DNA of 64,000 nucleotides. It comes from Diogma glabrata. Its lineage: Eukaryota > Arthropoda > Insecta > Diptera > Cylindrotomidae. This document shows, piece by piece, positions 9,344-21,300 of the stretch. The number at the start of each line of letters is the position of its first letter. Within the stretch, counting starts at the first letter, position 1. Under the pieces are notes generated by a model. That model ran no database searches. It saw nothing but the letters and a program-made list of their open reading frames with translations, and had not been told where the DNA came from. The stretch covers positions 424,382,429 to 424,446,428 of the forward strand of contig OY856187.1 in NCBI GenBank assembly GCA_963693315.1. Direction: 5' to 3'. A program made the translations under genes and the position numbers.

Positions 9344-12300
9344 TTAACAATCACTTTGGGAAAAGTCCATTTCTTTTTTCACACTTCTTGTTAAACGATC
9401 CAACTCAGCGGCTGCGTCTGTTCGCATTGTAACTATATCTTGTGTCAATTCGGTACCATTAGGTGTACGTTGGGAATTAACACCAGGACTACCACCAGGT
9501 GAACCGGATTTTTTATGCAGTAATGAATTGAAAAAATTTGCTAGTATACCTTCACCGCCTGGTGTACCTGGTTGAAGTTTATTAACATCCATCTAAAATG
9601 TTAATAATAAAAAATTATAACCATTAAAGGTAATTATTTAAGAATTGATTACCTTTTTTGGTGAACCTTGTCCTTGTTGGCCAGGGGTGCGTGGCATCGT
9701 TTTACCACCAGCCTGAGATCGTAAAGGAGATTCTCCTCGAACAGGAACTGGCCCTTGTTGTAATAATTGTTGTTGGCGTTGCAGAAATACTTGTTCATCT
9801 TCTGTTTGAATTTCAACTTCGTTTCTTGATACATTCTTAAAATACAAACATTAAGCTTACAACGAAAGTTTATTATCGGTTTTCAATGGAAAATGAATCC
9901 GAACTGGGTTTGGAAAGGAATGTTAAAAACGTTTAAGATATGACTTGCACAAACAAACTTTTTGTAAATAGTTTACACATTCATTAGTTAAGCAATTCTG
10001 AACCACGCGTTGGTTGATATAGGTTTACCTGCTACCGGATTTTAATTCATTAAATGTGACATATGTTATTAGTTCGGAATTATTAGTTTCTTAACATCAC
10101 TATGTGTGAATTCGTAGGATAGGAATAATATTATTCCAAAAAATCCTAAGTCACTTGTGTAGTTATTATTGATTGTTTCCAAATTCCAATCAATGTGAAA
10201 TCAATTGGCGACTTAAATTTCTTTTATTGGGGTTATTATTGGATTGGAAGTGAGCAATCAAAAGCAAGCAACTTTGTAAATCCCTTGAATTTTTAATTAT
10301 AACTATTTGTTATGTTAATTTTAATTATTTTTATGAACAATACAAATAAATAAATAAAATCCAACAATGAAATTTACCAATATAAAAACACGGTTGAATT
10401 TCATTCAATTACAAAGTTCTTCTTCATAAATAATAGTATTGTATATATAAATAACGAACAATTGAAAATAAAAGAAATTAAACAATTAAAATTGAAAAAT
10501 AAAAAGTAAATAAGACGAATGCTATTGTTAAAAGAAAAAAATTAAAAAGAACAATAACACAGTTAATTGAAATTTATTTCAAGTCATAAAATAATTCGGC
10601 ATAGAAAAGAAAAAAATCTTACTTTTCTTGAAGGTGGTGCCGCAATAATATCAGTATAGTAATCATCGGGTTTACAGGATTGTATATTTTCATACAGAAT
10701 ACTTATTTTTTTTAAATTATCCCAACCAGCAGGTCTAAAGAAATTAATAAATTTAATAAACAATATGAAAACTATAAATTTAAGTAACAACTTACATTAG
10801 TACAGCATCTTTTTCCACAACTAATGCAGGTGTACGGAATGGTAAATCATAAATTCGATGTGTTAAATATTTATATAAAAGATCACAGTTTTTATCCTCT
10901 TTAGCGCTTGTATAAAATAATGAAGCTCCATGCTGTAAACAAAATCTTCTAATCCATTGTTGCATAAAATCAAAGTGTTCATCTCTATAATCGTATTCTT
11001 TTTCTAGTGTTGACATGTAGTCAGTCTAAAATAATATAATTTATATTGTATAAAATTTGACTAGAGAGGATAGTGATATATACCTTTGAAACAACAACTA
11101 CGATATCTAAACCTATATTAGATGTTAAAACTCCTTCTGATAACGGAAGGGCATCTAATTCATCGTCTACTGAAGATAAGCGTGCAGTTCGTTTTATTGG
11201 TGAACCAGGATCTAGTTCATCACCAGATTCACAATAATTTTGCCAAGAAGTTACAAGTTTTTGTCTTGCCTCTTGTCTTTTTTCTGAAACAAAAGAAATA
11301 TTTATAAAACATCATCGGATTTTGACAAGTAAAACTTTGAAAGGAACGAAATAATAGTTAATCAATTCCGAATTGAATTCTGGTGAGCAGTCTTGATTAG
11401 AACTTGTGCTCTTAAAAAAGGTAACTATAGAAAGGCAACCGGAAATCGTTGAACAATATTCATTCTTTCTAACCACAAATATAAAGTATTAAACGAACCG
11501 TGGCTTGTTGATTAATTGGCAAATTCCTCCGAGAGAGACTTCTCATGTTACGCAACGTTAATGCAATACTCTGACAAGGTAAACCATTTATCCCTTGCTA
11601 CAACAATTTTTTGAGTCGAACACATTTTCTATTTGTTGTTAAGGAAAAGTCGCGCTTTCATGACTCAAAATGATCTGTAACCTAAATTTATCGATTTCAC
11701 TTAATATTTTCGGACGTTAGCCGGATGTTAGCTTAATCAAAAAAAGTTACATTTTGAGAGATGATTGACTTTGACAAATGAAATTTTTTCCTTCGATAAG
11801 ACGCAACGAGGTGTTAAGTGCTTGACTCAATTGCATGAAATTTTATATAATTTTTGGAAAATCATAATTTCACTAAGTTAGACATGTTTATAGTGTTAAT
11901 AATAATAATTTGTAGATAAATTAAATTAACGGTCTTTGAATAGCCGAAGGTACCTTGCTAACTGTGCCTTATAGAGTAATGAATTATATTTCTCTAAGAA
12001 ATTGGAGGACATAGACTTTAAAAGTCCGGGATTAAAATTATCAACCAACGCCATAGAGTAAGAAATTTCAAAGATATCGCTCGGTTGAAATAATTACGTT
12101 GAAAGGTTACCGCTTATCATTTTGTTATATCGCTGGCATAAAACAATAATGTGATATCTTGAAGTGTATGTTTGGAGATATCAAGCTTCAAAGTTTTCAA
12201 ATGATTACCAAAATGTGATATTTGCCAAAAAATCAATGAGAATTTCTAGTGCAATAAACATGAACATATGATACACTTCTTTATGGTCAAATTCATACGC

Positions 12301-15300
12301 AGGAGGGGTCGATTTTGATCGATTATGATCAATGTTGATCTACGGGTCTGACTACCCCGCGTACTCCAGTCCCTGCCATTGATATATGAGTTAGCGTGAG
12401 CATCACATAGCACTGACAATGGCAGGAGATATCATTAGCCAAGATGATATCTTAGGGTGCTGGCGGACGAACTTTAATTAGTCACCGGCAACACTCCCAG
12501 TCTTAGCTAGGCAGCGTTCCGTAGTAGTACCGCTCATTGGCTTTTCCGAGAAATCAGACCAACATATAATTATGTGTGGGCTTTGTGCCTCGATTGAGGT
12601 GGTGACCGTCTGAGGTGCGCTGTATCAGCTGGATTATTGGCAATTAGTTTTCTTTTGTTTTCTGCAAATTTCTCACAATTTGTTTTTCACTTATTATTTT
12701 GTTATTATTTCTTCATCTTATCATGAAATATTGGCATATGTCATATTTTATTGTATGATAAGATTTTTTGCTTAGTTATCCATTCTTTAATAAAACATAA
12801 AAAAATAAAAAATAAACATTTTCTTTTGATACATATATGGTACAGAAAGGATATAAGTCTGCAAGTGGTAAAGCAAATATGCGCAATCCACCCGTATTTG
12901 CAGACAACACATATATGAATCAAAAAAAAATTTTTAAATACATATGTTCAATACCATGACCACGTGCAACATCATCTTGAGCACGAAAAACCGAACATTC
13001 TAATCCTTACAGAAACACAAGTTTCTGAAAATTTTCTCTCTATAGAATCGCTTAATTCCCAATATAGGCTTGAATCATTTTCAAACTCCATCAAGGCGTA
13101 TGAGCATTCATTCATGAGAGTGTTGCGTATACACGCTTTCCAAATTTGAAACTACACGGTGATGGCTTCAATACAATGGTTTTAAAGATTTGTCTTCCAG
13201 AAATTACATTTTTTACAATAGCTTTATACCGGTCCCCCAACAAACGTAACCCAAACTCTCTTAATTTACTGACAAAAATTTTGGACGAGATTAGAGCAAA
13301 GTCCCCTAATTGTGAGGTTATCGTTACCGGTGACTTCAACGTCCTCAACAAATCATGGTTGGAATTCTCCAAATCGACCGACGATGTTGACAATAGTGGC
13401 AGAAATGTTTGCCGGGTCTCAGGGCCTTTTCCAAATTGTTAAAAGCCCAACTTTCACTGCCGTAATGGCGGTGATAATAGTTTTCTTTTAGATCTCTATC
13501 TTACCACAATGCCAAATATTACGGGTGTTGATGTCACGAAAGGTAGTATTGGAAATTCTGATTATTATTTAATTTCATCGGTTATCAAAACTGATTTACT
13601 TAAAACTACAGCTCCCAAACCCCGTAAAATATTTCACTACTCAAAAATGGATAAGAGTGTAAACGTTTCTGCTCAAAACTTTACAGAAACCATCCAATTT
13701 GCTATCAATAAATTCGTCGCATTTTCCCAGTTTAAAACCCAAACAAATATACTTGTATTCGAAAGCTGCCAAAGCAGCACTTAGAAACAAACGTAGATCA
13801 TTTAATATATGGATTCATAGCAAAACTCCCGTTAATCGATCCCAATATCTAAAGGCCAACAAAATATCTAACCAGATTATTTCAAACGAAAAGTCTGAAA
13901 TTGACAGAGCGAAAGCTTCAAAACTTATGTCTATGTCTATTTCTGACAAGAGTTTCTACAGTGCCATCAATTCTTTAAATTCTGGTACAATATCTTCTAT
14001 TCCTCCTATTATTGATGGTGATTCAATCGTCAATGATCCCGCAAGAAAAGCTAACTTGTTCGCTGAACGCTTTGCTCTAAACTCCACTGTTTTGGAAACT
14101 CCTAAAGAAATACCCCAAATCCAGTCTTCAGGAGTTAATATGATTGAACTCCACTTCAAACCCAAAATCGCTAAACTTTTAAAGGGGTTAAACATCTACA
14201 AAGCCTCAGGAATAGACAATATTCCACCCATTATTTTGAAAACCTTTTCTAAAGAACTTGCACCAACTTTGACTAAGATATTCTACCAATCCTTCAAATC
14301 TGGTATATTTCCCTTGTGCTGGAAGTTGGCAAATGTCCAGCTCGTCCTTAAAAGGGGACCAAAATCCGATATCTCAAATTATAGGCCTTACTATATCGGT
14401 CCTATCCAAAGTCTTTACGAGCATTATATTAATACACAAATTTCAAAATTTCTGAAGTAAATCATTTAATAGCCGACAGCCAATACGGTTTTCGAAACGA
14501 AAGATCAACTACTGATCTATTAAACTATGTAGCCCATTTTTGGAACAGCATACTTGATAAAGGTGGTGAAACATACGTTATCGCTTTAAACATCTCCACC
14601 AAGGCATTCGATCGAGTCTGGCATGCCACTTAATCAACAAGCTCGTTGCGTATGGTTTTCATCCCAATATTGTGAAGCTGATTCAAAATTTTCTATCCAA
14701 CCGATACATTTCGGTCTCCTTAGACGGATTTTTGTCTGAGTCTAAACTAATTAACGCTGGTGTACCCTATTTTTGATTTATATCAACGAATTGTTAAAAA
14801 TCACCAGCGACCTAATAAATAGTTTTGCAGATAATAGTACTCTGCACAAGTCGTTCGAGCCCCTTCCTAGGTAAAGATAAAATGCACGAACGGATTAGTC
14901 CCGCCCGGAGAGACGCTGCCATAAATGTGAATAAAGACCTAAAAAAGTCGCCGATTTGGGTGACCAAAACCTGGTCAATTTCAACTCTACCAAAACACAG
15001 CTGTTGATTGTTTCCAGATCAAAGACTGAGTTTCCTAAAGATATTTTATTCAGTATGTGTGATGAACCAATAGGTGAATGTAAAAACATTCGTTTATTGG
15101 GTTTCAAAGTTTCAGATGACCTACTCTGGAACGGAATCATGTAATGGCGATGGCAAAAAGCGCGTCTAGAAAACTCGGCCTCCTAAATAGATGCAAAAAA
15201 TTTTCACTCCATACCAATTGTTCCATGTTTATAAGGCCTATATTCGTCCCTGTATGGAGCACTGTTGTCAAGTTTGGGGTGCTGCTTCTGTTTCCATCTT

Positions 15301-18300
15301 AGCCCTCTTGGACTCTGTTCAAAAGCGGGATATACGAATAGTATATCGAGATTTGACATCAAAACTTGAGTCCCTACAACATCGTCGCACTGTTGCTGAC
15401 CTCCTTGTTTTTTACAAATATCGTCATCAACAGTACTCCGATGAAATCAGCAGCATCATGCCTCAAACTTATTCTTAAGCCCGTTCCACTCGGCAATCGG
15501 CTAGCGCAACCACTCAAACGAGATCCCGCGATGTCATACTGGCAGATCGCAGAAAGACCTCTTTGTCCGAACTGCATACAAATAGAATAGTTTCACGGAA
15601 TCCATAGTCTCAGGTGGTTTCAATCCACAGAGGTTTAAAAATAAGCGCTCATCAACACCTTAAAGCGCAACTTGTTGTGGGACCTACTTCTTAAAAGGTA
15701 TTTATGTGTTGTTGTGACACATATTGTGAACCCTATAACAACACTTTTTTATTTTAAAAACTAACTAAGGCATACGATTTAATATTTTTCTATTTAATTC
15801 CGATTTTTAAAGATATCTCATTGTTGCACTAATATTGGATACGTTATTTTCAAGATATCTCACATTTGTTAACTTTTATTATATTGCAATAGTGGGACGT
15901 TTTAACATATCTCATTATTACACTATTTCAAATATAAAAAACTTAAAATACAATTAAAGTACATCAGTGATAGCACATTAGTTTTTATTTTAAGGTTTTC
16001 TTGTTAATGCAGTATAAATAATAAATGTATATTGTACATAATGCACATAAAATTAAAAAATTGCAAAATTTTAAGATAACCCATTGTTTTTCTATGCCAG
16101 CGATATGAACGGTGAATGGGTGACATCAGTTGACGCAAAATCAAAATAAATATTTCATTTCCTTGTATTTTTTTATAAAAAAAACTTAAACAAATCGATA
16201 AAAGCCAACGAAATCAAGCCAAAAATGAGAATATGTGTTAAAAATTAATAGTCTACACATTTAATTGATTATTCGTCGTTTGATTTCTCATCCCATATTC
16301 GAACTTTGTGTTTGTTATGTTTGCATAGAAAGATAAGGCATAATTAAAATAAAAAATAAAATAAAATGAATTAACTTCAGAAATAGAGTTATTATGCATA
16401 ACGTTATCTTTAACACTTAAATATTTTAAATAAATAATTACTTGGATTGCATTAACATTTAATTAATTAGAATAATGGTTATTTTGGATATAATTTATCC
16501 ATTGAACTGTTGTTGAGAACAGTTCGGATTTGATCCAAGTTTTTTTTTGTATTTTTGTTCGAACTTTTAATCTAACAAACAACCCCAAACCCGGATACAA
16601 CTAATGTAATTATGTTTTTACACGACAGATAGATTCACAAAAAATACCTGCAAAACAAATTCGTGTAAAAATCTACATTGTATTTATGTAAAAATAGAAG
16701 ATTAGTTCCAATCTTTAAAAAATTGATGGCTAGATGTTGCGATAGATTTAACTTTAATTTTAGAACTAGTTATTACAAATTACTTAAAAAGTAATAATAC
16801 AAAAAGAATTTAAATAATTTTATCGAAAGTGACAAATCAAAAAATGGGATACAGAATTATTGTATCAAAAACCTAATACAAATACCCAGTTTCTTTAAAT
16901 TCGGTTATCAGTGTCAAAAATTTAAAAGAAATATAGCTGTTTGGTAGTCCATTACCGCTTGTTCCAATAACGCCAGAAATATAATCAGCTCTTTAATGCG
17001 CAGAGTCAGATTATGGATCAAGGATTCATTAAGGGCCGATTGTATGAACAGGATTTCCGAGAATTTTATTTTTCGTTGATTGTATGAACACGGATAGATT
17101 TATTTTTGCTTTTATTGCAGTAATTTTATAAGTGGCAATACTTTTTCTTTTACTTTTCTATTAAATTGAATTATAAATTAAAAAACATTATTTCAAAACT
17201 TAAATTGAATATATTAAAATTCCGAAATTTGTTTTTTGATATAAATTAATAGTAAAATAAATAATATTTTTAATATAATTTTAATATATTCAATTTAAGT
17301 TTTGAAATAATGTTTTTTAATTTATAATTAGAGATGGCAGTTATTCGACATTTTTACTATCCGGCTATCGAATAGCAAATTTTCAAAAAAAACGGTTTTA
17401 ACCGGTTGACCGGTTAAAAAATTAAAACACAAATTGGTTTGTAATTCACAAATAAATTTCTTTAAATAAGTTTTTCTACACTAATTATAACACTTCATTT
17501 AAAACATACCAGAACAAATATAAAATAAGGTAATTAAATATCAGTATTTGAATTTGACAGTTAAAATCTTTATCTATTTAAATTTTAATCATAAAACTAA
17601 ACTTTATTTTACTTCAATTCGATGAATTTTAGAAATAAAATTCCTTGTTATAATATTTTGCAATTGAGTTTTTATAATTAATAAATTAACTATTTAGCTA
17701 TATTTAATTTACATGCTCGATCTGATTTCGATTGTGACTAGGGATTGCAATCCCGAGATCATAAATCCCGGGTTCCAGACATATTTTTATAATCTCAAAA
17801 TTCTGAGATTAATGATTAACGAGTTAAAATCACCCCTAAGACCACCCCTAAAGGTGGTGCTGACGGGTGAACTTTATTCAGTAAACAGTAGCGCTCTAAA
17901 TTTTAGTTATGGTATATTCTTGATGATGGAACGCTATTGTTTGCTCGAAGTAATAAGCTTTCGCATAATTTTATATGCGGGTTTTAATTATTTAGAAAAA
18001 CCGTACGTCACATGATCAATGAATATGTCACTAGCACTATGCTTATTGTCAACTCAATTTTAGTTTTGTTGCTGCATATTTTTTAAAGAATGCTTGCAAT
18101 TTTTTAGCCGTAGTTATTTTTTATTCTCTGCATTCTATCATGAAATAATGAAATATTGGCATTAAAATCTTTTTTTTAATTATTTGTGATTTTCCATACA
18201 CATTAAATCCCGTGTTTTAATATTCAAAATGCTCTCATTTCCGGGATTCATAGAACGCTACTGGACTGGATAAATCCTACATCATCCTCAGCAGCCTAGA

Positions 18301-21300
18301 AAAACCTTTCTTTGTAAGTTCCTGAGACTGATGTCACAATCGAAATTGAATCAGGCATATAAAAAATCAGGCATATAAAAAAACTCAATTGCGTAATACT
18401 ATAACAAGTGGCGTTTTCGTTAATTCATTCGAAATATTCTGGATGTACTAATTTTGAAAATTTTGACAGAATTTGTTTGAAATTAGAACAATCTATTCTA
18501 TCCATTCTATTCCGAATGAATTAACGAAAACGCAAGAGAAACCTCATTTACAATTATTTATTATACTTTTTTTCTTTTCCTGCAGGAAATAATATGTTAT
18601 TTTAAGAAAATCAACCCATTTAATGATTTCGAACTTAATTTAGAACGTATCTTAGTTGCAAAATTAGATATGACTGAGAACACTGGCCTATATTTACTGC
18701 TGACGTTGGTCTAATTATCATCAATCTTTGCAACCGTCCCAATTAATTTTCCCGTTTTATACTTTAATTTTAATCAAATGATTTAAATTCAAGTTTTATA
18801 GATAACAATTCTATGAGCGAGTAGAAACATCTCTAATTGAATTAGTTTTTTTATGCAAATCGTGATCTAGACCATCATGGTGCATGCTGAAATTTATATT
18901 TAGACCAAGATTTAGGGTGACCAGCCGTCCCGGATTTAAGTCTGCCGTCCCGCATTGAAAATGTCCCGGAATATTAAAAAAGTCCCGAATTGTTCCGTTT
19001 TTCTAGCACCAATTACCATTCAATATTTTTATGAGATATTAAAAAAAATCCAATAAAATGTGATTTTGAAAATTGCATAAGTTTGACTCGTCGACTACTT
19101 GGCGCAAGCAAAACAAGATGATTGGCGGTTATGCTCCCAATAGAAAGAATTTTACAATTATTTCAACGGTTAAAGTCATGCTTTTTATTCCTGGTGCAGA
19201 AGAAACAAATTAAGCTTGTCTGAGCAAAAACCTGTTATGCTACAGCTAAACGGCAAGTACGACAGAGCTAGACCACCAACCATTAAGGTTAACGGAAAAA
19301 CAATCAAAATGGTCAGCCCAACCAGATACCTTCGTGTTGACTTGGATGAGAAGATGAGAGTATATCAAGTCATGCTACACGAATATGCTAGAAATCCAAG
19401 TCCCTCTTACACAGCTTCACAAGGTTATCTCATGAATGGTGGGGTCTTGATAGAAATATACTACATCTTATTTATAAGATCGTAGTGGAATCTATTATGT
19501 CGTACTGCTCAGCTGGTTGGTAAGAGCGGACTAACGTTAAGAATAATGCACAGTCCTTTGTGGATAATGCAGTCCTAACACAGTGTATAATACAAAGTCC
19601 TAACCCAACTACGCGATACCTTGGGTTTGGTGGAAACCACATTGTTAACATTTATTAAGAAACGGGGTTGATTCTAGATAGCAAAATGACTTCTTTAGAA
19701 GGTCGTTAACCTAGAAGGACCCGGAACTCAGTGTTAGTTAACCAAGGAGCAATACAGCAATTTCGATGAAAAGTGCAACCCTGCCATTTCATTTTTTGGA
19801 TAAGAAAGCAGCTATCATGTCATTAACTTTACTACTTCAAAGTCTTCGCAATGGCTGCTATAGGAAAAAATCTTACAAAAGGCGTGTGCAATTGAGACTT
19901 CTGTAACGCGGATCCAGCTGATTTATAATAAGCAAATAAGCAGACATATAACAGTGACATACTGGCAAAGTTTAATGAATAGTTTACGAGAAATAAAACA
20001 CATCAGTGTTAATAAAAGTTTTGCAAACTTAATACTTAAAACACAGAGAATAAAATATTTGTGAAAAAAGTTTAAAACACTGAGTTCACAAACAATAAGT
20101 TCTCAAAAAAGTTATTCGATCTGAGTTTTCAAACTCAAACACCCAAGGAACTTTACCGTCTCACTTCACCCCTCAAAACAACTGTTAATAATGGTCCAAT
20201 ACCAAACATCTGAAAAACGGGCAGAATCAGGTTCATTTTAAAATCAGACTCTCTACTATAAAGTCCACCTTTACTTTTCATCACATGAACAAAGGAGGAA
20301 AAATAACACAAGCCTCTTCAATGGCGACATGTTCGAAACTGTTGGTGGTAACATTTGATCTACTACTTAAATTTAATGCTCATTTCTATTTATTAGTTTA
20401 ACTCAAAACAGAATTAATACACTGGAATCAGCAGCTGGCAGTTCATGGTGCAAAGATAAAAATACAATTATTACAACAGAGTACTAGGAAGACGTATTAA
20501 AAATTACGCGGCACCTATATAAAGACCTCAAGTTACTGACAATAAAGAATAAGTTACAAACCACATAAAACTTACTCTTGAGAATCACAACCGAATGGCA
20601 TTTGATGGTTCAGCGGGATCATTCCCATAAAGAATGTATTAAATTACCGATCCGTACATACATACGGATTTTGTCAGAAAACCAAACCTGTACCAACCAA
20701 GAATATAAGAAAAATGCTAAAAACCTTTGTAGCTAGGAGAGATGATTCAAAAACGAGGAATATTGATAAGGAATATCGGGGTGCTGGCGGAATCTCTATT
20801 CAGTCAACGGTAGTATTCTCAATATTAGTTTTTGGACTATTCCTTGGTGAATGGGGAAGCTTCTAAAAAACTCTATATATGTGTTTTAATCATTTAGAAA
20901 TACAGTGCGTCACAAAATCGAGAAATATGCCACTAGCTGGATTATTGACAACCCCATATAAGTTTTGTTCCTGCAAATTTATTTATTTATTACTTTACAT
21001 GATGGCAAACAGGCCGAGGCCCAATACATTGCCCAATATAATATATATTTTACAGTAGAGAAAAAAAAAGAAAAAAATATGGCAGGAGCCATACAGCAAA
21101 AATAAGAAAGTATACTTAAACTTTATAGATAAGACATAAAACTAAATGAATATATACATATAAACTATAACCAAAAATAATTATATAAAAAAAAAATGAC
21201 ATCTGATTGATATGAAATATAAAAAAAATTTAAATTAAATTCATAGCAACAACAGCAAACTACCAGAGACCAGATTAACCCTCCATACACCCGCTATATA

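Noticed and set aside
18915..18980. hAT-like terminus AGGGTGACCAGCCGTCCCGG
   Set aside because: The motif resembles the end of a known type of hAT repeat, but no matching opposite end or target duplication was found, so it is only a possible relic.
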